Below the pieces are notes generated by a model. The model was not told the origin of the DNA and ran no database searches. It was given only the letters and a program-made list of their open reading frames with translations. 51,000 nucleotides of DNA, taken from a virus. Shown piece by piece: positions 18,501 to 26,668 of the stretch; position 1 is the first letter of the stretch, and each line of letters opens with the position of its first letter. Both the position numbers and the translations under genes were made by a program. Location of the stretch: positions 1 to 51,000 of the IMG/VR virus record IMGVR_UViG_3300046476_000409. One strand, 5' to 3'.

Positions 18501-21500
18501 ATCAAAAGAGGCGCTCAAAAAATTAAGGGACCAGGGCCGGCCGTACAGCGATCCTATGGTTCAACAGTTCTCAAAGAGTATTGAGAAGAAGGAGCAGGGG
18601 ATCGCCCGACTCAAAGCCAATATTGAGAAAGGACCAAATGCCTTACGTAAGCCGGGCTCAACGGACGTTCCTCCGGAAGAACCACCCGGAGATAGCGGCG
18701 AGGTGGGAGGCGGAGCACCCAAACCAAAACCTCAGCCGCCTACCCCTCCACAAGGGGGACAAGCGAAGCCGCCGGACGTTCCGCCGAAAAAGCAGCCATG
18801 GGAAATGACCCAAAAGGAATTTTCCTCAGATCCTCGAACAAAGGCGGCTCATAAGGCTTACCCGGATAAGTCACTCGCGGCCGTCCATCGCACGTATGTT
18901 GAAAAAGCGATCGCGGCAGGCAAGACCGTGCCTCCGGAAGTCCTCGAGGATTACCCGGACTTGAAGCCCAAAGCGCCGACCGAATTCCCCAAGCATCCCG
19001 ACTTGCCGGACAAGGCCAAGGGCGAGGGCGGAAACATTTTTAAAATCTACGGGGATGCCGTCGCCAAATGGGAAAAGGCCGTCGCTGAATGGCTCAAGAC
19101 CAAGCCCGAAAATAAGCCGATCGTTTGGGAGCAGGCCAACGGAAACGTCTTTGCCCTGACCAAAAACATTGGCGGGGATAACCCCTGGCGCGTGACCTCC
19201 TTTGTGCCCAACAAGGACGGCACCGCGCTCATGCCCTGGGGGCACCGGGAGTACAAGACCCGCGAGGCCGCCATGATCGAGGAGGCCCAAAACCCGACGA
19301 AGTTTCATGACTCCATGCCCAAGCGGGTAATGGATGAGAAGGAGATCCAGGGTTACAAGACCATGGATGAAGTCCCCGACAAGTCCGCGCTCACTTGGTA
19401 CACCGTCAAGGGCGGGAAAGAGGGGATCCGACGGCTCACCGAGCGGCTCCGGGGGATCACCTACATGCAGGACTTTGTTAAGGACTCCGTAACGGAGGAG
19501 GGCAAAGTCGCTTTCATCAAACCGGTCGCGGAGAAAGACCTCGAATACTTGGGCCTGGAAAAGGAGAAGGAGAAGGGCAAGGCGCAGGTTGGGGACACGA
19601 TCACCTTTACGCCGGAGGACAAAAAGCAGACCCCGACCACGGGCCAAGTCTCGGAAGTTATCCACAACACGGAGGGGCAGGTTGGCTACCAGATAATTTC
19701 GCCTCTGCCTGGGCAGCCCGGCCGGACGGTCCGGGTATGGGACCGCGACGGCACGATCAGCAAGGCGGCCGAAAAGTCCGTTGAGGAAATGCTCACGGCG
19801 CCCGTGGTGAACACCGTAGAGGCCCGCGACCGGCTCAAGGCGATCGATCGCCGGCAAGCCGAGCTCCGGGACGAAAAGAAAAAGCTCGAGGACCAGATCA
19901 AGGAGGTTGAGAAAGTCATAATGACGACTCGCGGCCGCCGGTACATGCGCGGCGGCAGCAGCAGGATTAAGGCGAGCGCACCCAAATCCCAAGTAGCCAA
20001 GTACCGCGACCTACAGAAGGAATCCTACGAGATCGAAAAGCAGTTGCGGGCCTTGGACGATGCCGCGAAGTCCGATCGCCAACTCCTGGACGATAACGCG
20101 GACGCGGCGATCATTAACGACCCCAAGCAACCGCTCCTCCGCCGGATCGATCGGAAGATCCGGAGTATGCCCAAGGATCCTCCGCCGGGATTGGTTGCGG
20201 CCCGGGATGCTGAACGCGCCCGCCTCATTCGCGAGAAGTATCCGGACGTTACAGAGGATGAAATAAAACGCATGGGCCCCAACGTGGATCTCGCCATGTA
20301 CCACGCCCGGGATCTCAAAGACCTTTGGAACCAGTACGAAATGGGAGGCAACCCGACTCCTCACAGCCTGCGACGTGACGCACTCCATGCCGCCTTGAAC
20401 GCGCCGGACGTGCCAAAGCATCTATTCCCGGAGGAGCTCACCAATGAGCTCATGAAATACGGCGCCGGCGATCGGGTTTACGGCCGGCAATATCCGGAGA
20501 CTGAGAAGCTCACGCCTCAAGGCTTGTTCAACCTCACCAAGAAGATCCGGGACACCAGCAAGCGCATTCACGCTGAGGAGGCCGCCAAAGTCGAAGCGGC
20601 GAAAAAGGAGACCGCAGAGCGCGAGGCCGCAGAGGAGAAGCTACTTGGCGAGGCGCAAGACGTTGCGGACTCGCTTCCCAAAACCGGCCGGCCGGGAGCT
20701 CCATCGGCCGAGACCGTAAATGCGGATTTGGTAAGCCGGATCAAGGGCTCGATTGACGACTTGCTTAAGAGCAACCCCGTGAAGCTCACCAATCGCGGCA
20801 CCACGGACGGCATTACGGACTACATAGCGGAAGGCGACGAATCGGCCGCCGCCATGGGCACAATTGAGCGAAAGCAATTGAAGAAGGGGGAATCATTCGA
20901 AGTCAACGCCTGGCCGCTCAACAACAAAGACCTAAAGATCAAGGCAACCGTCCCGACGCTCGAGGAGGCCGAATGGCTCATTAAGGCAATGGCCGCCAGC
21001 GGTAAGGGCAAGGCCGTTATTGGCGTGCCTGGCGATGGGGTGTTTCGATTGCTCCGCTACGGTCCGACCTTGCTCAAAGTTTGGCACGGAGCTCGCGGGC
21101 TCGAGACCAGCGGCGGCGACAAAACGACGCCATACAAAACGCAGGGCGGCGCGGAGGCGCCCGTAGAGAAGATCACGACGATCGCGGACTGGAACAAGGC
21201 CAAGGAGTACCACGGCCTGGAACCAGGCGACAAAATTTCCACTTGGTCTCCGGCATTGCTCGACCTGGCCAAACGGGTTAATCCCAAAAACCCGGAGGCC
21301 GTTGACGTGCGGGACGTTGAGCTCAAAATCAAAAATAAAGAGAAGATCCCGCCGGCTCCGGATATTTCCGTAGGACCAGGCGCCGCGAGCCCGAGCGACT
21401 TCCCGAAAGACTCTTTCGTCGCCCAAATGACCAAGTACCTCAAGGCCGGCCGCAAAGACTTTGGGCCGGTCTCTCCCAAGGTGACTCTCGCGCAGCGGAT

Positions 21501-23967
21501 CCGAAACGCGCTAGGCTTCGCGGACCGTATCTCGAAAGGGAAGTCCGCCGTCTGGAATGGGCTCGCTCGAACCCGGGCCGCCTCCGCGACCATGCTCGAC
21601 AATTATCTCCACCAGGCGCCCTGGCGCGACTTTGACGCCTCGCTTGGCCGTTGGGACGGAGCGGACCAGCAATCCTCATTCGAGATCCGCGAGTGGGTCA
21701 AAGAGATTAACAAGAATTTCCCCAAGGACCGGCAGGAGGCCCTTACCAACTGGATCCAGGCGGACGGCGATCCCGCGCTACTCCAACACCGGGCGGACGA
21801 GCTCCGCCGGCGAGGCTTCAATAAGCTGGCTGACGGTTATGAGCGGGCGCTCGATCTGAATGATGAGGAGAAAACCTGGGCACGGCAGATCCAGATTTAC
21901 CTGGATGAGCGGCTCGAGGAGGGAATGAATGCCGGCCTAATAAAGCAAGGGGTAGAGGACTACATAACGCAGATTTGGAACCGCGATAACCCGACCGCAA
22001 CCAAGCTAAGATCGGAGTTTGGAAATGTGCTCAACCCGGATTTCCGCTTTGCGCGGCAACGCGTTTTCAGCAGCTACTTTGAGGGCGAAATGGCGGGCTT
22101 CGAACCGAAAAACAAATCAGTTGGCTACCTGATCAGCACCTACGACCAGGCTTTCAACCGGTCGCTTTCCGCACGGGCCTTTATCAAAGAGCTTCACGAA
22201 GGCCGGGCCGCGGACGGCAAGCCGCTTGTCATGACCACCGGCAAGACGATCCCGATCATCACGGGCCAGCAGCCGCCGGAGGCCTACTTGATCAAGCCGC
22301 ACGTCGCACCGGAGGGCGCCGTAGCGGCGGACGGCCGGCCGTATCGCGTGATTGACCATTGGGCGCTCCGGGATTGGAAATGGGCCCTGGAAGTGCCGCC
22401 GGAAGTCAATCCGCCACAACACCAATTGGCGCGACTGGGCGACCTCACCACGGATATTACTGAGGGCATTCCCGGCGCTCCCGTCTTTGTCCAGGGAGAC
22501 ATGGTTGTCCATCCGGACATTTACAACCACCTCCGCAACGTGCTCACCAAGTCACGCTTGCAGGAATACGGGATCACTAAGGCCGCGCTCAAGCTCTCCG
22601 CCTTTGCCAAACAGACCAAGCTTTCGCTCTCGGTATTCCACCTGGACCAGGAGGGGTTGCATGGCTTCTTTCACCGGATCAATCCGGCGAACACCACCAA
22701 GATCGACTTTGCTGATCCCAAACAATGGGGACTGGTCCGTCACGGGCTCATGGTTTCCGATCCTCGTTTCCAGGAGCTTTTCAGCGAAGGGCTCTCCGGC
22801 GGCGGTTTGGTTGGGAAGATCCCCGGCCTGGGACATACACAAGTCTGGTTCAACGATTTCCTTTTCCGGGACTACATTCCGCGCCTCAAAATGTCGATGG
22901 CCCTCGACGCGCTCGAACGCAATCGCAAGACCTATGCGAAGGAGATCGCGGACGGCCGGATCAGCGACGACCAGATCCAGGCCTTGACCGCTCGCGAGGC
23001 CAACGCGGCTTTTGGTGAGCTCAATTACCGCCAGATGGGCCGCAACCCAACGCTCCAAGATTTCCTCCGGCTCTCGCTCCTGGCTCCTGACTTTCTCGAG
23101 GCCCGCTCCCGATTTGTGGGGCAGGCCCTCAAGCCCTACGGCCGCGAGCAACAGGTTGCCCTGGCGCTCATGGGCGCGACTCTCTACGTAGGCGCACGGA
23201 TAGCCAACCAGATGCTCGACGGAGACCCGCACTGGAATAAGCCGTTCAGTGTTATCTACAAGGATCGCGAGTACCGGCTCCGGACCGTCCTGGGCGACGT
23301 GGCGCACCTTTGGACTGACCCGCGCACATTCTTTTACAACCGCCTTTCCCCCATCACCCGCGCGGCCACAGAGGTTATCACCAGGCGCGACGATCGCGGA
23401 ATCAAGCGCACTTCCATACAGCAGTTAGAGGATCTCACGCAATGGCTTGTGCCGATCCCCTTCCAGCGATGGAAAGAGGGCGCCGTGCAATCCGTCCTGG
23501 GGTCCGCCGGCGCCGGCTCCGCGCCCTTCACGCCGCGCAAGCAGGTCCAGGATATGGCCCGCAACTTCATGGCCAAATCTGCCAACCCGCAGATCCAGAA
23601 AGAGTACCAGCGGCGGGAAACGCAGATTTTTGGCGAGTCCATTTACAAGCCGCTCCGGGCCGCGATTGAGCGCAACGATATGCAGAGCGCGGCGAACGAG
23701 GTTCGCAATTTGGTCCAGAACGAGCCCAACCGGGAGGCTAAGCTCAAGCGGCTCCATGAGATTTTGAACGCGTTTAACCCGACCAGCGTTAGCGGGATCA
23801 AACCACTGGCAACCCATAACCGAGTGATCGAGAAGCTCTTTATTCAGTCCCTGGACGACCGGGGCCGCCAGACCTACAAGAACGCACTCCGCCAGCAGGC
23901 GATCGAATACAGGCGCGTCCGGCAGGCCATGGGGTTAGACAGGACGGCGGCGACGCCTAGCCCGTAG
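15520..23967 (+). CDS. Giant internal (ejected) virion protein, 2815 aa
   Basis: 2815 residues, by far the largest gene. The N-terminus has two near-repeats, NWTDLEPI (4-11) and NWADFEPI (21-28), as in many phage ejection proteins. Hydrophobic Gly/Ala helices near residues 207-230 and 272-292 (GALMTLGVVAGGV), and near 2545 (ALMGATLYVGARI), suggest membrane insertion. The middle is charged, helical and Pro/Gly-rich; the last 700 residues are a well-folded helical region (DQEGLHGFFHRINPAN, NAAFGELNYRQMGRNP). Such proteins are packed in the capsid and form or pass a channel into the host. I see no polymerase or lytic-transglycosylase motif. A separate small gene is nested at 18638-18808. Confidence 0.75.
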   Translation: MPTNWTDLEPIVEDQPKTETNWADFEPIYQPREEIAAAVPAWMKPAPAASALEGVSATPSGLPALPDSDLSAAALQTIPRPEATIGAPTPVDVEGIVRGTAAPGAGERLDKRRQFETIKADLGYKNVPDQEFFTENPELKARWGGLSSTDMPVGRLTAADVQNVLQDARNGVPDFLKPLADKVTKQLSGLTAGTQNAVADFADFMTSAPGIMTALTGGVAAGAGGAGLTGIESAIHRTLAMGFGADMARTSPEQLSAIVDAAKRGDTAEATRATLGALMTLGVVAGGVKAARGGAFELTQYPDLRPPAEDFQGPQRGILGRDMPQQPFGRGVVTSAGADLEGEPRTPDQIAADATAAMLEARGPEDALAKQTAAASLLAEQSRRERITRDQEAARAAAKAARPVVPEGGETPPATIADQALPTDLKTFEDFAAELSRRGTGNETINGIRALFPEQRLSREAARSLGKAAFGDDWNPPGAGEAPEGPTAPPSGPAQPGGGAAPAAPEEAGTLLGMPLEYWKKLKQMPAGPSRARLAKSLGVEDTPSAIRAMLDKRIAEIEAKAAKPATEPAKAETKPGEPATPAEPTIESVSGTSPAEFFDLSAEWTKGGMAGTGKGPQLRAEAAARANPDLAAWQKAYDDAAAEAKRIRDEIKADPSKLAERQKEMMGAAQKAQFFSEGIKDIKKAQEASAALAAKSDTDINAELKKKLAATLGKKPGQKLPQAGEPLLDVPATPLSPIAERTRIQRALAELEVVDRRGEPQPKDKEENTTTEIGGLRLRLKVVERAMTKGTSVEKEWAEEMSGVLHDGLDPLTQTIINIKHLADKAKTPIPQSKLDEWQSEADFIMQRLEFDGDKTDATQKLRDLSSSIREEAGDWEEGEPIRPQTPAVVRDQGRIDWDNPQEISDALQKLHTEYDQKIAAWKAAGSKLFLDQVEPDVERAMKLMQGRIDELGDKGKSEDDLASEEADRRAADEEQITRWKSAQIVLEARLQASKEALKKLRDQGRPYSDPMVQQFSKSIEKKEQGIARLKANIEKGPNALRKPGSTDVPPEEPPGDSGEVGGGAPKPKPQPPTPPQGGQAKPPDVPPKKQPWEMTQKEFSSDPRTKAAHKAYPDKSLAAVHRTYVEKAIAAGKTVPPEVLEDYPDLKPKAPTEFPKHPDLPDKAKGEGGNIFKIYGDAVAKWEKAVAEWLKTKPENKPIVWEQANGNVFALTKNIGGDNPWRVTSFVPNKDGTALMPWGHREYKTREAAMIEEAQNPTKFHDSMPKRVMDEKEIQGYKTMDEVPDKSALTWYTVKGGKEGIRRLTERLRGITYMQDFVKDSVTEEGKVAFIKPVAEKDLEYLGLEKEKEKGKAQVGDTITFTPEDKKQTPTTGQVSEVIHNTEGQVGYQIISPLPGQPGRTVRVWDRDGTISKAAEKSVEEMLTAPVVNTVEARDRLKAIDRRQAELRDEKKKLEDQIKEVEKVIMTTRGRRYMRGGSSRIKASAPKSQVAKYRDLQKESYEIEKQLRALDDAAKSDRQLLDDNADAAIINDPKQPLLRRIDRKIRSMPKDPPPGLVAARDAERARLIREKYPDVTEDEIKRMGPNVDLAMYHARDLKDLWNQYEMGGNPTPHSLRRDALHAALNAPDVPKHLFPEELTNELMKYGAGDRVYGRQYPETEKLTPQGLFNLTKKIRDTSKRIHAEEAAKVEAAKKETAEREAAEEKLLGEAQDVADSLPKTGRPGAPSAETVNADLVSRIKGSIDDLLKSNPVKLTNRGTTDGITDYIAEGDESAAAMGTIERKQLKKGESFEVNAWPLNNKDLKIKATVPTLEEAEWLIKAMAASGKGKAVIGVPGDGVFRLLRYGPTLLKVWHGARGLETSGGDKTTPYKTQGGAEAPVEKITTIADWNKAKEYHGLEPGDKISTWSPALLDLAKRVNPKNPEAVDVRDVELKIKNKEKIPPAPDISVGPGAASPSDFPKDSFVAQMTKYLKAGRKDFGPVSPKVTLAQRIRNALGFADRISKGKSAVWNGLARTRAASATMLDNYLHQAPWRDFDASLGRWDGADQQSSFEIREWVKEINKNFPKDRQEALTNWIQADGDPALLQHRADELRRRGFNKLADGYERALDLNDEEKTWARQIQIYLDERLEEGMNAGLIKQGVEDYITQIWNRDNPTATKLRSEFGNVLNPDFRFARQRVFSSYFEGEMAGFEPKNKSVGYLISTYDQAFNRSLSARAFIKELHEGRAADGKPLVMTTGKTIPIITGQQPPEAYLIKPHVAPEGAVAADGRPYRVIDHWALRDWKWALEVPPEVNPPQHQLARLGDLTTDITEGIPGAPVFVQGDMVVHPDIYNHLRNVLTKSRLQEYGITKAALKLSAFAKQTKLSLSVFHLDQEGLHGFFHRINPANTTKIDFADPKQWGLVRHGLMVSDPRFQELFSEGLSGGGLVGKIPGLGHTQVWFNDFLFRDYIPRLKMSMALDALERNRKTYAKEIADGRISDDQIQALTAREANAAFGELNYRQMGRNPTLQDFLRLSLLAPDFLEARSRFVGQALKPYGREQQVALALMGATLYVGARIANQMLDGDPHWNKPFSVIYKDREYRLRTVLGDVAHLWTDPRTFFYNRLSPITRAATEVITRRDDRGIKRTSIQQLEDLTQWLVPIPFQRWKEGAVQSVLGSAGAGSAPFTPRKQVQDMARNFMAKSANPQIQKEYQRRETQIFGESIYKPLRAAIERNDMQSAANEVRNLVQNEPNREAKLKRLHEILNAFNPTSVSGIKPLATHNRVIEKLFIQSLDDRGRQTYKNALRQQAIEYRRVRQAMGLDRTAATPSP
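18638..18808 (+). CDS. Nested 56-aa phage protein in another frame of the giant gene
   Basis: Frame +1 relative to the giant gene. ATG 18638 has GAAAGGA five bases upstream. The product starts MPYVSRAQRTFLRKNHPEIA and continues ARWEAEHPNQN, then a basic tail. This MPxxSxAQRxFLxxxHPEIAxRW opening is a widespread short phage-protein pattern whose members are usually stand-alone genes. The host frame here is a Pro/Gly/Lys linker (EEPPGDSGEVGGG), the kind of sequence expected where one frame is constrained by another. Translation is unproven, but a family-like N-terminus arising by chance with a correct ribosome site is unlikely. Confidence 0.55.
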   Translation: MPYVSRAQRTFLRKNHPEIAARWEAEHPNQNLSRLPLHKGDKRSRRTFRRKSSHGK

Positions 23968-24102
23968 CCTTCGCATCCTCGCGGCCGCCTGGGCATTGGT
24001 GCGCTTCTGATTGTGCCGGCGGTAGTCCCGGTTCGACCGGCGAACCTTGTCCGGGTTTGCCTGGGCCCATTGAAAACGGCGCTCTCTCTCCAACCAGGTC
24101 AT
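23935..24102 (-). CDS. Small basic protein (55 aa), convergent with giant gene
   Basis: A frame not usually called: MTWLERERRFQWAQANPDKV, then RRSNRDYRRHNQKRTNAQ and an Arg-rich end. The ANPDKVRRSNRDYRRHN pattern resembles the basic repeats of phage HNH-linked and DNA-binding small proteins. It ends inside the last 33 bases of the giant gene on the opposite strand. No ribosome site is visible, and two copies of a 16-bp direct repeat lie directly upstream. Moderate to low confidence. Confidence 0.35.
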   Translation of the reverse strand: MTWLERERRFQWAQANPDKVRRSNRDYRRHNQKRTNAQAAARMRRLRARRRRRPV

Positions 24103-24104
24103 TT

Positions 24105-24162
24105 GTTACGTTATGTCGTCACTGGTACCCATCACCAGGCAGCCGCGTTACGTTATGTCGTC
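24105..24162. repeat. Two perfect 16-bp direct repeats, 42 bp apart
   Basis: GTTACGTTATGTCGTC occurs at 24105-24120 and 24147-24162. The centre-to-centre distance of 42 bp equals four helical turns, the spacing expected if two protein dimers bind the same face. They sit just upstream (on the minus strand) of the small basic gene at 24102. Operator or origin function is inferred. Confidence 0.6.
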
Positions 24163-24186
24163 GCGTGGAGCTGCTCTGGAAAAACA

Positions 24187-24219
24187 CCCCGGAAGCGCGA
24201 TAACACCTCGCCTCCGGGG
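24187..24219. terminator. Imperfect hairpin, probable terminator
   Basis: A 10-bp stem with one A-C mismatch: 24187-24196 (CCCCGGAAGC) pairs with 24210-24219 (GCCTCCGGGG), loop 13 nt. It lies between the convergent giant and scaffold genes. No T-run. Confidence 0.35.
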
Positions 24220-24313
24220 GTCCGCTAGGGGCATTCGGCCGGCGGATCGACCGCTATGCTAGTGCTCCGGATCCCAGTTTCACGAGCCAGCCAAAGCACG
24301 CAACTTGCCCCCT

Positions 24314-24334
24314 GAGCCGATTCGAAGAAGGCTC
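24314..24334. terminator. Short hairpin after the scaffold stop
   Basis: GAGCC (24314-24318) and GGCTC (24330-24334) flank an 11-nt loop, directly after the minus-strand scaffold gene. A weak candidate terminator without a T-run. Confidence 0.25.
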
Positions 24335-24340
24335 GCGAAA

Positions 24341-25579
24341 TCAAGTTAGCTCTTTTCGGAGCTCTTGCCTCCACCCTTGTTCTGGCGCTCCATCCGAACC
24401 GGTTTGCCGGCGGCCTGGTCCCGGGCCGTTACCCTTCAACGCAGCAACGGCCGATTCCAATTCCTTGATCCGCGCCTGGGCCTTGCCGAGTCGATGCTGG
24501 GCGAGGTAGTAGCCACGCAGCTTGGCCCTGACGTGAGCGTCTTTCACAATTCGCTGTTGCAGCGTGGTTGGCTTCGCGTCGAAAAGAGTATCGGCCTCCG
24601 TGGCGATCGATTGCTCCTCTTGGTCTTTGGGGTCCGGAGCGTAGCTGTCTCCTCCGGCCTCGATCACTTCTTGCCTTACCTTGTGGACGGTGGATTTGAT
24701 AACCTCGATCTCCCCGGTCCGCCGGGCGGCCTCTTGCTCCTCGCGCTGCTTGAAGTTCGCTCGCTCATCCTGGAGGGCGCGGTCCTTGTTCCTTTTCAGG
24801 CTCTGGAGCGTGACGTATTGCTGCATCACGATCCCGGCCTGCTCGCCGAAAAGCTTTTTGGCTTGGCCGTAGGCGGCGCCGTAAGGGAGGGTGAAGATCG
24901 AAACGAAATCATCCCACGTCGCCGGACGGGCGGTAACGATTTCCCCATTATCCCCCATGGCCTCAACAGTGGTTAGCTGTGTGATCAGGTCGCGGGTTTC
25001 CTCAGCCGCGTCATTGAAAGGCTTCTCGTACTGCTTCTTAAACTCCGGCGAAGATTCGTGCTTGAGGGCGCGGAGCTCTGCCTGTAGCGCCTCGCGCTCC
25101 TTGTCCCGGGCCGCGAGTTGCTCCGAAAGCTTGGTAATGTCCTTCCCCGTGGCCTCGTACTCTTTGATCTTGGCCTCGAGAGTGGACATTTTTGTCTTTG
25201 TCTCGGTGAGCTCAGCGGTTGTCTTTTCCAGTTGGCCGCGCAGGTTCTTTACTCCTTTATCGGCCGGCGGGGGTGTCCCGTCCCCGCCTCCCTCCGGAGG
25301 CTTGTCTCCTGGGGGTGCATCCCCGGGAGGTTTGTCACCAGGCGGAGTGCCCTCCTCGCGGGCGGCCTTCCGCCGGTCCGCGATCCGCTTGTCGATCGCG
25401 TCAAAGGGGTTTGGTTCTCCGCCGGCGGCTGGAGTACCTGCAGGTACCCCGGAGGGAGGTTGGGCGGGCGCGGCACTTGGGGCGGCCGGAGCGGCGGCAG
25501 GGGCAGCAGGAGCGGCCGGGGCGGCCGGGGCGGCGGCGCCTCCTCCGCCGGCACTTGGGGCGGGATCGTGTAGAATCAT
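24341..25579 (-). CDS. Probable scaffolding protein
   Basis: 412 residues. An Ala/Pro/Gly-rich disordered N-terminus (1-110) leads into a long charged coiled coil (about 120-180, with QLAARDKEREALQAELRALK), then helical segments, and an Ala/Gln-rich C-terminus. No catalytic motif. Low-complexity plus coiled-coil layout and position next to a small head gene fit an internal scaffolding protein, which guides capsid assembly and then leaves. The major capsid gene is about 6.7 kb away on the other strand, which is unusual. It could instead be a minor structural protein. Confidence 0.55.
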   Translation of the reverse strand: MILHDPAPSAGGGGAAAPAAPAAPAAPAAAPAAPSAAPAQPPSGVPAGTPAAGGEPNPFDAIDKRIADRRKAAREEGTPPGDKPPGDAPPGDKPPEGGGDGTPPPADKGVKNLRGQLEKTTAELTETKTKMSTLEAKIKEYEATGKDITKLSEQLAARDKEREALQAELRALKHESSPEFKKQYEKPFNDAAEETRDLITQLTTVEAMGDNGEIVTARPATWDDFVSIFTLPYGAAYGQAKKLFGEQAGIVMQQYVTLQSLKRNKDRALQDERANFKQREEQEAARRTGEIEVIKSTVHKVRQEVIEAGGDSYAPDPKDQEEQSIATEADTLFDAKPTTLQQRIVKDAHVRAKLRGYYLAQHRLGKAQARIKELESAVAALKGNGPGPGRRQTGSDGAPEQGWRQELRKELT

Positions 25580-25863
25580 GGGCTTTTACTGGTTGTCGTT
25601 TTACCGTAGCGCGGCTTTACGTCCAAATCGTGTTTAATCCCAGTGCTTGGGAATTGGCCGGGGTCCGGCTCCTCATCGGTGAATTCCAAGAGGGCTTGCT
25701 CGAACATTTGCGCACCGCGGAGCATTTCGGTGCTGATGCCTCCTTGCTCCATGAGCTCTCCCTTGACGAATACCAGGCATTGCTTGAACCAGTCAGTATG
25801 CACCACGGCGGAGAGTTGCTCGCAGAGCTCTTTTTGTTTCAGGAAAAGGGTTTTTGAAGTCAT
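25576..25863 (-). CDS. Small phage protein next to scaffold (95 aa)
   Basis: Starts MTSKTLFLKQKELCEQL, helical; ATGA overlap with the GT2 gene above and with the scaffold start below. The central part MFEQALLEFTDEEPDP matches small phage proteins encoded beside scaffold or capsid genes. Function unknown; a scaffold-linked role is inferred from coupling. Confidence 0.55.
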   Translation of the reverse strand: MTSKTLFLKQKELCEQLSAVVHTDWFKQCLVFVKGELMEQGGISTEMLRGAQMFEQALLEFTDEEPDPGQFPSTGIKHDLDVKPRYGKTTTSKSP

Positions 25864-26423
25864 ACGTGAGGCTCGTTGAAATGGTGGTAAGTGAGGCCCT
25901 CAAACCAATTATATTTCCAGCCGTTGCCCAAGAGGGCCATCCGGATCCCGGTGTCTGGCGGCAGCGGAACCGGAAGCCCAACGTAAGGCTCCCAACAGCG
26001 GACCGGCGCCGCGAACACTCCGCACGCTGCATCGTGAGCGTAACAAGAGCCGCCGTTTTCGTGGATGCCTGGAATGACGAAGGTTTTTGCCGGCGTGCCG
26101 GCCAACTGGGCAACCCAATCGCACGGGCCAAGGATCACGGAATCATCCGGGAGGCCAAAGGTCCACTGCCCGGAAGATTTGGCAACGGCCTCGTCAATGG
26201 CCTGATTGTGCAAGTCGTAGCGGTCCAGGACTTGGCCGACAATGACCAGGCAGCCAAGCTCTGTGAGTTTGGGAATAACCTTTTGGCTCGCCTCATCGTC
26301 ACGGCTCATCCGGACAATTATTTCCACCTGGGCGCGGTCCTTTACTGTTTTCCAGACTGACTCCACGCACGCCAGCAGGCGCGAGGGCCGCTTCCGAGTG
26401 GGGATGATAACGGAGCAAATCAT
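25860..26423 (-). CDS. Glycosyltransferase family 2-like protein (187 aa)
   Basis: Short GT-A-like enzyme: MICSVIIPTRKRPSRLLACV is a typical GT2 start, and D93-D94 in GLPDDSVIL resemble the metal-binding DxD. Shorter than most GT2 enzymes, so it may be only the catalytic core. It is coupled by ATGA overlaps to a Cys-rich gene upstream and a scaffold-linked gene downstream. It probably transfers a sugar from an NDP-sugar onto an unknown acceptor (virion protein, phage DNA or host surface). Confidence 0.7.
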   Translation of the reverse strand: MICSVIIPTRKRPSRLLACVESVWKTVKDRAQVEIIVRMSRDDEASQKVIPKLTELGCLVIVGQVLDRYDLHNQAIDEAVAKSSGQWTFGLPDDSVILGPCDWVAQLAGTPAKTFVIPGIHENGGSCYAHDAACGVFAAPVRCWEPYVGLPVPLPPDTGIRMALLGNGWKYNWFEGLTYHHFNEPHV

Positions 26424-26668
26424 ACGAGCGGGAATGGATGCTGAGAGCGATAAAACTCGCTGAGAATTCGGTCTTGTTCCTCCGGACTTTGAAGGCTCGC
26501 CAGCCCCGGCCCTTCTTCATGCAGAATGCAGCCAAAATCCTGGGCAGTAATCAAAGGGATCCCGGTGTTGGGATTAACTCTCAAAAGTGCGTACTGGTTG
26601 ACGCAAGCCCCCATCCCTACGAAGTGGGCATTGCGCGACCAGAATTTACAGCTTCTGCAAAGGTTCAT
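26420..26668 (-). CDS. Cys-rich small protein in glycan cluster (82 aa)
   Basis: Start ATG 26668 (MNLCRSCKFW) overlaps the stop of the 301-aa gene as ATGA. Cysteines at CRSC, GACVN and FGCIL could bind a metal. No family is recognised. Its placement inside the glycosyltransferase run suggests a partner role, but that is inference. Confidence 0.55.
   Translation of the reverse strand: MNLCRSCKFWSRNAHFVGMGACVNQYALLRVNPNTGIPLITAQDFGCILHEEGPGLASLQSPEEQDRILSEFYRSQHPFPLV

Larger units (their letters stand above)
23968..24340. other. Intergenic region between giant gene and scaffold gene
   Basis: 373 bases between convergent genes. It holds the start of the small basic gene, a pair of direct repeats (24105-24162), and two hairpins (24187-24219 and 24314-24334). 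I found no tRNA; a TTCGAA-containing stretch near 24320 does not fold as one. Confidence 0.5.

Noticed and set aside
18871-19992. Long minus-strand open frame opposite the giant gene
   Set aside because: Composition is Leu/Arg/Gly-rich as for antisense of GC-rich genes; no motif or coupling.
15520-23967. Virion RNA polymerase (N4-type) in the giant protein
   Set aside because: Size is suggestive but I could not see the T7-like polymerase motifs; the ends look like an ejection protein.
24301-24340. Possible tRNA T-loop (TTCGAA) near the scaffold end
   Set aside because: No acceptor or anticodon stems could be fitted around it.
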